Notes: generated from the letters alone by a model not told the origin. Positions 34,801 to 48,713 are shown, numbered from the stretch's first letter. The stretch is DNA of 64,000 bases from Syngnathus acus (GCF_901709675.1 NC_051094.1:4863001-4927000); one strand, 5' to 3'. Program-made: numbers and translations.

Positions 34801-37800
34801 CACACACATCTTACTTTGTCTCACCACAATAAAGTCACAATGTAATATTTTTTATGTACAATTGACACTTTTGTGTAGTCCATCAAACCTATACTATTTG
34901 TTTTGACACTTTTAAAGGCTTCTCGCATCCACATTGAAACTGTTGACCATTTAACGATTTCAACACAAAAACAAAACACACACATTTGATTAAATGGGAT
35001 TACTTTCCTCAGGTGTCAAGATGGATACGCCGGAAACAGGTGCCAGCTTCGCATCCCGTGCACCAGCGGAACCTGCTTGAACGCCTGCGTTGGCACGCCG
35101 TGCCGCAACGGGGGTACCTGTCAGCTGGACGGTCTGCAGGCGTACAAGTGCCGCTGTCCGCCCGGATGGTCAGGTAACAAGAAATATACTTGTTTGGATT
35201 AGAAACGGAGCCGTTATTTATATAATTTTTTTATATAGGCGTTATTTGTCTTAAGCGGTTTGAAAGTGAACGGATATAATGATGTTACATCATGCTAAGA
35301 TAGAAATGTCTTGTTGATGAAAGTGATACAAGTCAAAACAGTAGACACACAATAAACAATATTTGAAAGGGAAAAATATGGACAAAATTTGTAAAAATAT
35401 TCGACAAAAACAAAAGATATTTTTCTAAATATACAGAAATATTAAAAAATTAAATGTAATGTAATATTCAATATCACCAAAATATTTGATCAAAATATTA
35501 GTTTTGAATATTGTTGAATATGTTCTGCCTGTAATTACATTTTTGTTTTTTGTTGTCCCCTAGTTTTTTATTTAACAGATGAATTGGTTATGGCAATTTT
35601 ACTCAGGCCCTTATACTACCATATTACATTTTTTCACGAACCTTTGTATTCCCAGGTAACCAGTGCCAATACCCCGACCCCTGCGCGTCCAACCCGTGCG
35701 CAAACGACGGGCGCTGCTCGGCCATCGAGTCGCAGTACGTCTGCGCCTGCACGCCCTTCTTCTCGGGCAAGACCTGCAAGCAGGACGTCAACGAGTGCGA
35801 TGCCAGCCCGCCGCCGTGCAAGAACGGCGGCTTTTGCGTCAACGTGGTCGGCGGCTATCATTGCCGCTGCCCGGCCGAGTACTCCGGCCAGCGCTGCGAG
35901 AGCCGCTACCTGCCCTGTAGCCCGTCGCCGTGCCAAAATGGAGGCACCTGCATCCAGAAGGGAGACACCAGCTATGAATGCACCTGTGTGCCAGGTACGA
36001 ACATCACTTGTGTACGACTCCGAGTTGGAAAGGTAGAGGGAGGAAAAATCCCATCATTAAAGAGGAAGTCAACCCCTACATTTTCTTTGTAATATATGCT
36101 CCGTGCAACCCAACTAGTCTAAACCCAGTGTTCTGATTAATGTTTAGTTTATGGAATATAAATTAAACAGGAACAATCCACCTGTTTTTATCCCTCTCAA
36201 GCGGCGGCCGTTTTGCTAATCTGGCAACTGTGATGTCATTTTCAGTCAATAGCAAGTGGCAAAATGGTCGCCCCCCTGAGATTGGTGGGCCATATACAAC
36301 ATATTATTGTAAAGAAAATGTTTGGGTTGACATTCTCTTTAAATTGGGCGGATGCTGGAAAAAATACCCTCAATTTATATTTCCTGTTCTTAGTGGCCAT
36401 TTTTGCCTTGGTTTTTCAATTTGAGCAACTACTTGTTGAGAGCAGCTCGGCGGTGGGTGATGTCATTTCCAGCTGCTGGCTTGCACGTGTGTGTTTTGCT
36501 GCGGTTGAGTGTGTGAACAGGGCGAAGGCAGGAAAGCATCTGGGCTTATCGGAAAGGAAATGGTCAAAGGGACAACATCCTTTGGACATAGCATACGATG
36601 GCGTACGGTGCCTCCGCGCCAGCTTAAATTGCACATAATGTTACAGTGGCTTCAACTTTTTTTTTTTTAATCCAGTTAAGTACAATCCTGTGGTATTTAA
36701 CTTTCAAGTTCAAACTCCATTCTCAACATTTTTCTGTACCCTGAATGTGGATGCACGGCAAAGATGCCACAGACCTCAATCATACAGATGGAGGAAAGAA
36801 ACAGTTGGCCACATTTAACTGAATAACTGACAGCAGTCGGAGGTGTTCAGGCTAGTTGAAACAGTGAGAAAATAAAAAATCACTTTGGACTGTTGGCAGG
36901 CTTCACGGGGAAGAACTGCAACCAGAACATCGACGACTGCCCCGGTCACGAGTGCCAGAACGGCGGCACCTGCGTTGACAGCGTCAACTCTTACAACTGC
37001 CGGTGTCAGCCTGAGTTCACAGGTTAGTGAAGCCAAGTCACAACATAGTTTCTTTTCAGAATGAAATGAATGAATATTTATATCATTTGTCCCTCGGGAC
37101 AGGTCAACTGTGCACGGAGGACGTGGACGAGTGCCAGCTGATGCCCAACGCCTGCCAAAACGGCGGCACGTGCCACAACACCTACGGCGGCTTCCAGTGC
37201 GTGTGCGTCAACGGCTGGGCGGGCGACGACTGCGGCGAGAACATCGACGACTGCGCCAGCGCCGCCTGCTCCCACGGCTCCACCTGCCACGACCGCGTAG
37301 CCTCCTTCGTCTGCGAGTGTCCCCACGGCCGCACAGGTTTGTCCGAAGAGGCGGGGACAAAGACACATTACTTTGGTTTTAAGCTCACTTGACTTACCAC
37401 CACTGACAGTAAATAAATATACGTGGGGTTAAATCTGCCACCCTTTTTTTTTCCTAAATGCTTCAGATAGATTTTTCCAAGCGTATGTGTTTGGCCGCAG
37501 GTCTGCTGTGCCAGCTGGATGATGCCTGCATCAGCAACCCTTGTCAGAAAGGCTCCAACTGCGACACCCACCCCGTCAGCGGGAATCACCTGTGCACCTG
37601 CCCTCCGGGCTACCTGGGGGCATCCTGTGATCAAGACGTCGACGAGTGCTCACTAGGTAAAAAAAAAGACAAAAACTCTCACACTGAAGTGCAACTTGCG
37701 ATAATATGATCCAGATGAATCTACACTGTAAAAAATAAGCAGTGTGTGACTGCTGTCTGAGCTACAGAGTGTAAAAAGTGCTACTTTGGCCAGGTCCCAA

Positions 37801-40800
37801 CCCGTGCGAGCACGCCGGCAAGTGCATCAACACCAAGGGCTCGTTCCAGTGCAAGTGCCAGCGGGGTTACGTGGGGCCGCGCTGCGAGCTGGACGTCAAC
37901 GAGTGCATGTCCAATCCGTGCATGAACGAGGCCACCTGCCTGGACCAGATCGGAGCCTTCCACTGTATCTGCATGCCAGGTTAATAAGATAAGCACGGCC
38001 TGGCATGGTGTATTGAAGCAAGCTTTTCCAAATGTGCCAGCCTCTCTGTCTCGCTCTTACTGTGTAACTAACTCCCCCCCCCCCTGCTAATTGGCCAGGC
38101 TACGAGGGGGAGTTCTGCGAGATCGATACGGACGAGTGCGATCACAGCCCCTGCATGAACGGCGGCAAGTGTATCGACAAGATCAACGCCTTCCTCTGCC
38201 AGTGCCCCACAGGTGAGGGTGCCGAGGTGAAGCGGGTCCGACCGGGGAGGGGGTTGCGAAGCAAATAGGGCGGGCGAGGGTGTGCGGCAGGCCAGGGGGT
38301 GCAGTGGTCGATCTCTTTCGCTCGCTCTCTTCCCCCTCCCCTCCCTCCGAAAGACAAACACACCGGCGTAGTCGACACAAACTGCTCTGCGGACGTGCAC
38401 TAATCCCGAGCCCTGAGGCGGGCTTACGTCGGCCCTACTAGTTTGAACGCAGGAGGAGGAGAAGCAGGAAAATCTATGGGGGGAAAGACTTGGAGAAGTT
38501 TCAACTTTTTCCGTTTTTTTTCCTCCCCTTTTATCCATTAAGTTAGCTGGCTGACTTGATTGAGTGCCAAGTAGGCAGGAGTAATTGCTTGATTATTATA
38601 GTTTGTTTTATTGGTATGCACAGAATTGATTGCCCCATTTTGAGAATGCTTGCTCAAAAGTATCAATACGGGACATTAGAATGTTAAGGAATGTAGCTAC
38701 TCAATCCAAAATAGAAACCGAAAGAGAAAAAAATGGGGATTAGAAGCTTCTTCAAACTGGCCAAACACGTTCATTGAGGTGGAAATGATACCCCCCCCCC
38801 CCCATTACTTTATTCTTTTATTTTTCGGCAAGGATCAGAGGCAGCCTGGGTGGGGGAGAAGCAGCATTTCTCCAGTTGAGAAAAAAAAGAGGGAAAGAAA
38901 GCGTTAGACGTGATAAAGCGCCAACACACCGAGGCTTAGTGCCAAGGTTACGTGAGGAAGTGGTGGCAGGGAAAGTGTTTTGGCGGGAGGATGCACGGAC
39001 CGTTATTGCACAAGCAAGAATGGAGGCGTAAGAAAGGGGGGGCACGGGGTTCTCAACTGCCGTGCTTGAAATGTAAATTCCCCCTCCGGCCCGAGACGGG
39101 GGTCCCCTCTTTTTATTTCTGTACACGCCATAACCATGGAAACCCCGCTGAGGGCCATTGAATCGTGTCGTTCCTCCAATTTATGCAGTTGACTAAAAAA
39201 AATCCCTCTGCATTGTTTTGGTAGTCAATGATTGCATTTGTGAAGAAAATTGTTTTTTTTTTTCTTTCTCAATTCTTATTTGACAATATTAATCAGAATA
39301 CAGATTTTAGACTAGTGGGGAGCACATAGAAAATACTTTTGTAAAGAAAGTGTTTGACTTGAATTCTATTTAAACCAGTTTACTTTTCTTTATGGTTTTC
39401 CTGCATGCTATTTTTTCTTATTAAAACTCCTACTGATCTCTGTGATTGTTCCATCATGTGAGGGACAAAAAGAAATGGAAGGGAAACATCTAGAGCAAAG
39501 AATGGGAGCGCCTGCTGGTGAATTTTGAATCACGAGGAACTTGAATAGCGCAAGGTTAAGGGTCAAGCGAGCTCTTTTTCGAGGGAGTGTCTAAGGAGGA
39601 GCCTTGGGTTATTGTGATAGAAAAGTTTTCTGGGGGGGCGGGGAAGACAGGCCACCTTTTGTCCATCGGCCTCCTTAGACAGGGGCAACTTTCACTCGGC
39701 CCCTCTTTTTCCCATATCTTCACTGGTGCCAAGTAGTGAAGGGAAAAGGGGCAGGGGGGGGATTTCATAGTGTTAAGTGATGATGAGCAGCATGCAGGTT
39801 TCAGATTTGGGGGCGAGTAGTTTTTTTTCTTTTTGGGTGACAAAACATCCTTTGGGCTCATTGGCCACATCATTTTTAAAAGGGTCAAGCTATAGTTAAA
39901 GTGTAGAATATGTATAGAAATTTGATCATATAAATCAGGGGTGTCAAACAAATTTTTTTCGCGGGCCGCATTGTAGTCATAGCTTCTTTCGGAGGGCCAT
40001 TATGACTGTCAACCCAAATATGAGCACCGCATATTATATACAAAACAAACTGACAAATAACTCATTTTCAAATCAGACGAGTAAAAACTGGTCAAATATT
40101 TAAAAAAAAAAAAAAATTATTAAAAGTGACGACAATTTGCAATTCTAGCAATGACACACAAATTTGATGCACAATTTGTCTTCGCGGGCCACATAAAAGG
40201 CTGTGGTGGGCCGTATCTGCCCCCCGGGCCTTGAGTTTGACACCCGTGACATAAATGCTCAGCGGGCCATATTAAAGAACAGAAAGAGCCACGCGCAGCC
40301 CGCTGACCACGCTTTGCTCACCCACTGCTTTCCACACTCACATTCCTTCACACCCTCTTGTTTATTTTTTTTTCCTCCAGGTTTCACTGGGCATCTTTGC
40401 CAGATCGACATCGATGAGTGTGCCAGCACGCCGTGCAAAAATGGTGCCAAGTGCACAGACGGGCCCAACATGTACACCTGCGAGTGCACAGAGGGTATTC
40501 TATTTATCTATCTATCCACCCATGCACCCCCATCCACCCATTGAGATCCTTCCATCCTTCTGGTCAGGTTACACCGGGCGGCATTGCGAGACGGATGTGT
40601 ACGAGTGCCTCTCAGACCCGTGTCACTACGGCTCCTGCGTGGACGGCCTGGCCTCTTTCAGCTGTCTTTGTCACCCGGGTTACACGGGACGGCTGTGCGA
40701 GACCAACATCAACGAGTGTCTCAGCCAGCCGTGCAGGAACGGTGGCGTCTGCCAGGACCGGGAAAACGCCTACATCTGCAACTGCCCCACTGGAACCACC

Positions 40801-43800
40801 GGTAGGAAGGACTATGGAGTTCTTCTCTTTTCTTTGGGGTGACTGGATGTGTTTTGTGTTTTCATCCTGGCAGGAATCAACTGTGAAGTCAACATTGATG
40901 ACTGCAAGAGCAACCCGTGTGACTACGGGACCTGCATCGACAAGATCAACGGTTATGAGTGTGCCTGCAAGCCCGGATACACTGGTGAGAAGCTTGTGCA
41001 TCTAAAGGAGACGTGTTATATTTAGCGAAGCACGTCTGCCTCACAGTTGGAAGATTCCGGGTTCTGATTTTGACAACAGAGACAGCATAGAAGATGAATG
41101 GATGGATATTGTCAGAAGCTTCTATAACTTGAGACCGGACCAAAGAGCTGATTTAAGATGGGCTTGAGTGTCAGGTGACCAGTTGGCAATACCTGGTGCA
41201 GTTTGGAGGGGGGGTCGAACATTGGCGGGAGGAGGCCGACAGTTGGCGGGCGAGCCAGCACGCTCCTCCGAGGCTGCGGCGGTGTCGATTTCCCGCTCCA
41301 CCCCGTGTCCCCAGCTTGCTGCTGTTGGGACACGCAAGCTGCCCACCCGCACAAAGACGCCGCACACAAACACACACACCGTTGTGTGCGCAGCGTCACT
41401 GGGGATTTGAGCAAAAGAAAAGATTCAGTGAAAGATTCCTGAAAGTTGAGCTTTTAAAAGCTCGGAAAGCCCGTCCTGGAATTGAAGCCAAATGGTCTTC
41501 TTTTGTGTCGTGAATGGCGGCGACGCTTCAAGTCGCCGACAAAAGGAGCCGAAACTGCCAACTAGATGGTCGTCAAATAACCGCGACTGGGTTTTTTTTC
41601 TCCACAAAAATAAAATAGCAGATTTCAATTGTTTTTTTTCCCCCCTGCAATAAATCAAACTGAAATAAAGCAAAAATCAAACTCTGTTTTTCTATCCAGA
41701 ATATACTGACCACAAACGATATGCTGTAATTGCCTTTGGAAATAAAAACAGGCTCTCCTTTCCCTCTGCCAGGCGCCATGTGTAACATCAATATAGACGA
41801 GTGCGCCATCAACCCGTGCCACAACGGCGGCACGTGTATCGACGGCATCAACCGCTTCACCTGCGTGTGTCCCGAGGGCTACCACGACGCCACTTGCTTC
41901 TCGCAGGTCAACGAGTGTCTCAGCAACCCCTGTGTCCACGGCCACTGCGAGGACAAGGTCAACGGGTGAGGCCCGCGAGGACGCCATCTGCATTTTCATC
42001 GAGGAGGCTTTTCTCTAAAGCAATGTCGCTTTTGATTTCAGCTACAATTGCCTGTGCGACTCCGGCTGGAGCGGCCAAAACTGCGACATCAACAACAACG
42101 AATGCGAGTCCAACCCGTGCATGAACGGCGGCACGTGCAAGGACATGACCAGCGGCTACGTGTGCACTTGCCACGTGGGCTTCACTGGTCAGTGGGCTTC
42201 CATTGTGTGACAGTTCTGAGGTTTAGCTCAACTAGATTTATCAGCAATTTCTCTCAGCAGGTCCCTCACAAATATATTTGAAAGTGTTTTATTTCAATAT
42301 TGGGATTCTGCAAAAAGGTGAATCAGCAGGTGTTGAATCGTTAGTTAGTAGAATAGTTGTTTTTCACAGCGAAAAAAAAGAATACATACTGTATTTTCGC
42401 ATTGTCTATCTACATGTGCTGCCGCACCGTTTGTGTTCAAATATCCGCTGCGTCAACAGGTTGATATTCGTTAGCCCGTCTGTAGCATGTCCCATTATGT
42501 GTTAGACATTATTTTGGTTTGTTTTAAATGTACAACGTGTAATTCTCTTTGTTTTTTTGTTAATTCATGCCAAAAAAAAAAAAGTCTTTGTGTTTTGCAA
42601 CGGCAGGACCAAACTGTCAAACCAACATCAACGAATGTGCCTCCAACCCCTGCCTCAACCAGGGGACGTGCATCGACGACGTGGCCGGCTACAAGTGCAA
42701 CTGTGTTCTGCCTTACACGGGTATGAAAATATTATCGGCCGCATTGGCATTCCTCCACAGTTTCCCACCGCTTGTCTTCCTTGACTTATTAGCCGATAGG
42801 AAGGGAAAATATCCCATAAATTCAACAAGCTTTCTAGGAGCAAGACTTTCCTTTCCAGTCCCTCTGGCCTCCCGAGATACAAGCATCCCTGCAAAATATT
42901 TTTCATGTCATATCTTCTTTCAATTTGAGTCATCTTTTTGGAAAAATCCACACAGAAGCCAAAAGTCTTGGTTTTCTGGGGTGGGAACAGGGCGCTGCGC
43001 ACATTTCCTGTTTGCCTGCTTTCCCGTCTCCCAGCAGCAGCAAATGTCCCGACAATGGGCGGAAGCTGAGCCTGGCTTCCTGTCGGAGACGTGCCTTGTG
43101 GAAACAGATAGGGAAACGTCTCCACTGGGCCGCTTAAAGTGACGGAACCTGGAGAAAAAATCTGCGATAGCACTGATTGAAAGGTCCTCTTTTGACGGGT
43201 TATCTGCCGAGTTCATGACTTCTTAACGATGTCACGCAGTACAAGTTAGCCATAGCTTCATGTCAAAACTTTTTTTTAAAACTGCGGCTTCCCAAAGTTT
43301 GTGGACACTCACCAAATTCCCTGGACCCGATTTTGTTCTTGGATGATTTTTATCTTAGAGCTGAACAATTAAATTGAAAATGACATGGCAATGTAGTAAA
43401 ATGCCATTTACAAAGGCCAGAAGAACATGAAAATAAAATGAAAAAAAGGCTTCATTTTGGTCAGTCCTTAATTTTTGATGTCTATTTTGTTTATCCAATG
43501 CAAATCAGGTGTTCTACAGTTTTCAATTCTTCGTTGTTTTGTGTTACAGGAGAAAACTGCGAAAGCGTAATGGCCCCCTGCAGTGGCAAACCTTGCAAAC
43601 ACGCCGGAGTGTGTCAGGAGTCGGAAGACTATCAAAGCTTCTCCTGCGTCTGCCCCGAAGGATGGCAAGGTAAACGCTGGCGTCAGCCGTCCGTCCCTGA
43701 AGATAGCGTGGGAAAATCCAAACTATTTTGGTGGAAAAGCTTTCTTGACTCATCGTTTCCCGTGAAGCGTATTTTTCACGTTTCTCCTTTTTGTCAGGGC

Positions 43801-46800
43801 AAACGTGCGAGGTGGACATTAAGGAGTGCGTGAAGAATCCCTGCCTCAACGGAGCCACCTGCCAGAACACGCTGGGAAGTTATCGCTGCGGCTGCAAGCC
43901 CGGCTTCACCGGACGCAACTGTGAAACTGACATTGACGACTGCAAGCCGAGTAAGACTTTCCGTCTTTACAACGAGAAAAATAAAATACAAATATCGCCC
44001 AGCTGTATGTAAGAGTTGCTAAATGAAGTCAGTGTTCCCTCCATCTCCGTCCGTCAGACCCATGCGGCAACGGGGGTGTGTGTCAGGACCGAGCCAACGG
44101 CTTCCTGTGCACGTGCCAGCCGGGCTTTCGGGGCCCGGCGTGCGATGAAGACATCAACGAGTGCGAGAGCCACCCGTGCGAGAACGGTGCCAACTGCACC
44201 GACTGCGTCAACAGCTACACCTGCACCTGCCCGCCTGGCTTCAGCGGCATCCACTGTGAAAACAACACGCCTGACTGCACAGAAAGGCATGCCGGGATGA
44301 GATTTCTTTTGTCCACTGCTGCCCTCTTTGGTGGAAGTTGGAACGACAAATAAAATCGGATTGTGGTTTGTTTTCCAACTGTGTGCTTTTACCCGCAGCT
44401 CCTGTTTCAACGGCGGCACGTGCGTGGACGGCATCAACACCTTCACGTGCCTGTGCCCGTCCGGCTTCACCGGCAGCTACTGTCAGCACGACATCAACGA
44501 GTGCGACTCCAGACCCTGCCTGCACGGCGGCACGTGTCAGGACAGCTACGGCACCTACAAGTGCGTGTGTCCGCACGGATACACGGGACTCAATTGTCAG
44601 GTAGGAAATACATAAATAGCCTTGAAATAATGGTTGAGTGGTTGATTTAGCTCTTGATCAACACGAGAATGACTTGAATGAAGTTAATTTTTTTTTAAAC
44701 TTTTTTTAAGAATTTGGTGAGCTGGTGCAGCTCGTCACCTTGCAAGAACGGCGGTAACTGCTGGCAAAGGGGTACGGCCTACAGTTGCGAGTGCCAGACT
44801 GGCTGGGCGGGCGTCTACTGCGACATACCTAGCGTCTCCTGCGAGGTGGCAGCCAAACAAAGAGGTAAAAAAAAAAGGAACATTTTTAGTAGGTTGTATC
44901 CAAATAGTGTTACATTATGGAACTGAGTCAATTTCTTTGTTCTATTTCACAAATGTTGCTTTAGGGGTGTACAATCAAATTTTCTGGTGAGCCAGATTTG
45001 GCTCTGTTTTAAATGAAACCAAATGTGTGTGATTTCCTATTTTCCAAGGGGTGGATGTCGGCAACCTGTGCCGTAACTCAGGCCGGTGTCTGGACGCAGG
45101 AAACGTCCACCGCTGCCACTGCCAGGTGGGCTACACTGGCAGCTACTGTGAGGAACAAGTGGATGAATGCACTCCCAACCCCTGTCAAAATGGAGCCACT
45201 TGTGCGGGCTTTCTTGGAGGATACACTTGCAAGGTAAACAATGGGAAGTTCAAGACATTTTTATTTCAGCCATCATGTACCAGGAGATTTCAAAATAGAA
45301 ATAAAAAGTGTGGGGTTTTTTTTCCACATGTGCACGCCTTGTGAAATTAAGCCCTCCATTGTGCTGTGTATGTAAAGCTAACATTGATGCAAAAAAACAA
45401 AGTAGACTAAAGTGTACAACAGCCCTAAAAAAATGTAGGCCTTCATTATCCTTAAAATGACTGCATGCAGATTGTATGAAATATGTCTCCGGAATCACTG
45501 TAACTACCAACGAGTAACTCCACGGCCTATTTACAAACACCATCCACTTCCAGTAATGCTAATCTCCCCTCGATTAAAAAGCTTCCTGCAGGCCTTGGCC
45601 CGGAAAGAAAAACATCGGGTAAACAAAAATCTTTGTGTTTCATGTCCGCCATCGATTCAACTCTTCCTCCTCTTCCTGCTCTTCCTCCTCCTCCATCTTG
45701 GCGTCACAGTGCTCGCCAGGCTTCGCGGGGACCAACTGCTCCGACGAGATCAATGAGTGCTTCTCCCAACCGTGCCAGCACGGGGGCACCTGCATTGACC
45801 TGATCAATACCTACAAATGCTCCTGTCCCCGGGGAACGCAAGGTCACAATAACCCCTCAACCTATCTTCATTGCTCTCTTAATTACACTTTGGGTGGAAG
45901 ATTTTAAGTTTCGGGTCAATTTATGTGAAGTTAGGAGTGTTAAAAAAAAAAAAGAAAACTAATAAAAAAAATATTACAACCATTGTGGCAACCAACCCAT
46001 TTTGATAATATAACATGACAATATTCACAGGCATATCTTCTTTATCCTCAGTAAAAAATGACTTCAGTAGCCTTAATAATTGTATTGTATCACCCCCGGT
46101 GGCCACACACCAACAGGAATGAATTCATCATAATTGCCCAATCTGTTTCCTTCACACCAGGCGTCAACTGCGAGATCAACGTGGACGACTGCACGCCGCT
46201 GGCCGACCCGCTCACCAAAGAGCCCAAGTGTTTCAACCACGGCAGGTGCGTGGACGGCGTGGGCGGCTACCACTGCCTGTGCCCGCCCGGGTACGTGGGC
46301 GAGCGCTGCGAAGGTGACGTCAACGAGTGCCTCTCCAACCCGTGCGACCCGCGCGGCACGCACAGGTGCATCCAGCTAGCCAACAACTACCGCTGCGAAT
46401 GTCGTACCGGATTCACAGGTACGGTTTTATTCTTTCGCACGTCCCGCTGAGGTTTTGACAGTATAAAGGAATATTTTTTGACTTGACTCTAGGTCAGCGC
46501 TGCGACGCCGTGTTCGATGGTTGCAAGGGGAAACCGTGTCGCAATGGGGGCACCTGCGCCGTGGCCAGTAACACTCCAAACGGCTTCATATGCAAATGTC
46601 CGCCTGTAAGTGTGTTGAATGCATCTCACCGTCAAGTGCTTTTTTTACACGAGGAATTGCAGATGCAATAAAAGGAATCAAAACAATTGAATAGAACAAA
46701 TATTAGAATCTAATCGAAAAGGCCCTACTGAGTTAGGATTAGGTTCGATGACAGCCCGCCATTGTTTGCCATTCTTTCCCAACAGGGCTTCACTGGCTCC

Positions 46801-48665
46801 ACATGCGAATACAACAGCCACGCTTGCGGCAGCCTCCGGTGCCGCAACAGCGGCACCTGCATCTCGGGCCAAAAGAGTCCCAAGTGTCTGTGCGCGCCGT
46901 TTTTCACGGGGCCTGAGTGCCAGTACCCCGGCGACAGCCCGTGCAAATCCAACCCTTGCTACAACTCGGGCACGTGCGAGGACGCCGCCAAGGCACCGTA
47001 CTACCGCTGCGTCTGCCCCGCCAACTTCAACGGCCTCTGGTGCCACATTCTGGACTACAGCTCCCCGGGCGGGCCGGGCCACGACCTGGCGGCGCCGCCG
47101 CCGTCGGCGGCCGACGAGGCCTGCGAGATCCCGCAGTGCGAGGAGCGCAAGCACAACCAGGTGTGCGACGTGCTGTGCAACAACCACGCGTGCGGCTGGG
47201 ACAACGGCGACTGCTCGCTCAATTTCGACGACCCGTGGAAGAACTGCTCGGCCTCGCTGCAGTGTTGGCGCTACTTTAACGACGGCAAGTGCGACGCGCA
47301 GTGCGACAACGCCGGGTGCCTCTACGATGGATTTGACTGCCAGAATCTGGAAGGACAGTGCAAGTAAGTCAAAAAAACTTGCTGCCATGTAATCCGTCAA
47401 ACACCTTCAACTTGATGTATTCCGCCCCGCAGCCCGCTGTACGACCAGTACTGCAAAGACCACTACGCCGACGGCCACTGTGACCAGGGCTGCAACAACG
47501 CCGAGTGCGAATGGGACGGCTTGGATTGCGCCGACAACATGCCCGAGAAGTTGGCCCTGGGCCAGCTGGTGGTGGTGGCCCTCATCATGCCCGAGCAGCT
47601 CCTCAACAACTCCTTCGGCTTCCTGCGAGAGCTCAGTCGCGTCCTGCGCACCAACGTGGTGTTCCGGATGAACGCCGAGGGCGAGACCATGGTCTACCCT
47701 TACTACGGCAGCGAGCACGAGCTGAAGAAGTACATCGTCAAGCGCTCGGTGGACACCTGGTCCGACGTGCCCGGCAAGGTGGTGAACGTGGTTAAGAGAA
47801 GCATAGATGGGCTTCGGTGGACAAAGAGGGAGCTGGATCACCTGCAGATCAAAGGGTGAGAATCTTTTTTTTTTTTTTTGTAAGATTTCTGCTGAGGTGG
47901 CAGAAGTAATCATCCTCTGTACTTGAGCCTAGTAAGGCCCCAAGTAATTAATCGGTAATAAGTGATTGGGATTTTCTATCAAGATATTGAAGATGATCAA
48001 GCAACTAAACGTGTTGACTTGGCCCGCTAGCTCCATTGTGCTCTTGGAAGTGGACAACCGTCAGTGCATCCAGCAGTCCAGCGAGTGCTTCCAGAGCACC
48101 ACCGATGCCGCCGCCTTCCTCGGGGCGTTAGCCTCCAGCGGAAAACTGGACGTTCCCTACACCATTGAAGCTGTTTATAGTGAGTATACGTCTTCTATAT
48201 ATTATGGAGTTTCTACGCAGAAGATAGTAAACACATGTTGTGGCACAACTGAAGGCGTGTAACTATCAATTCAGACTTGCCTATAAAAAATTCAAATCTA
48301 CGAACCGTGATATAGTGGGGGGAACGCTGCAACGGAAGTTAAACATGCTTCGTTCCGGAGTCTTTCCACACGTGCTCTCATGCACAAGTGGGACACGTGC
48401 GGGGGCGCCCACATAAAAAAAAATGGAAATATCCTTGGCACCCGCCCACCCCGGTCAGGTCTTAACCCTGCCGCTCTTTGATTGTGTATTTGTTATGCGG
48501 CCATGAACAAATGCAGTGGCGATCAATCAATCCTTTTTTTCTGGCTGCTCTTAAATCCACCGGCTTCAGGCTCCAAAATGCTTAATTGCTGCAAATCAAC
48601 TCAATGCAGCTCTACATCGCGTTTTTTTTTTTTTTAAATAATTGTGCGTGCACGGGTGCGAGAGG

Positions 48666-48713
<48 letters not shown>

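Larger units (their letters stand above)
28441..35012. other. notch1 intron 2 (6.6 kb)
   Basis: No gene seen. It carries a long CT microsatellite, a MITE copy at 29040-29264 and several non-repetitive stretches (31060-31300, 31990-32450, 33430-34460) whose mixed composition suggests regulatory DNA. The 32320-32345 area has GAGCAAAGAACAATAAGC, a good SOX-type core, and GTGGGAA occurs at 34254. In mammals this intron hosts arterial enhancers, so enhancers are likely here too, but that is inference. Confidence 0.5.
38213..40380. other. notch1 intron 9 (2.2 kb)
   Basis: No gene. Holds MITE copy C, the hAT-like MITE and a C14 run at about 38790. The rest is unremarkable. Confidence 0.6.
28359..47075 (+). 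other. notch1: notch1 EGF-repeat region (exons 2-25)
   Basis: Thirty-five complete six-cysteine EGF repeats plus one stub. Alignment to the usual order shows EGF1 complete, EGF2 reduced, EGF3-36 present. The ligand-binding pair EGF11-12 is intact ([22 protein letters not shown] with the O-fucose site CMNEATC), as is EGF8 ([13 protein letters not shown]). Most repeats carry the calcium consensus D-x-D/N-E-C; EGF15 reads DVYEC and EGF23 DIKEC. Exon lengths (234, 156, 186, 114, 114, 234, 111, 193, 146, 114) follow the conserved vertebrate pattern. Confidence 0.93.

Noticed and set aside
46678-47400. 240-residue minus-strand frame opposite notch1 exon 25
   Set aside because: Antisense shadow; Ala/Val/Arg-rich composition from GC-rich codons.
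48668-48713. CTG repeat as a coding poly-Leu/Ala tract
   Set aside because: It is inside notch1 intron 27; flanking exons join in phase without it.
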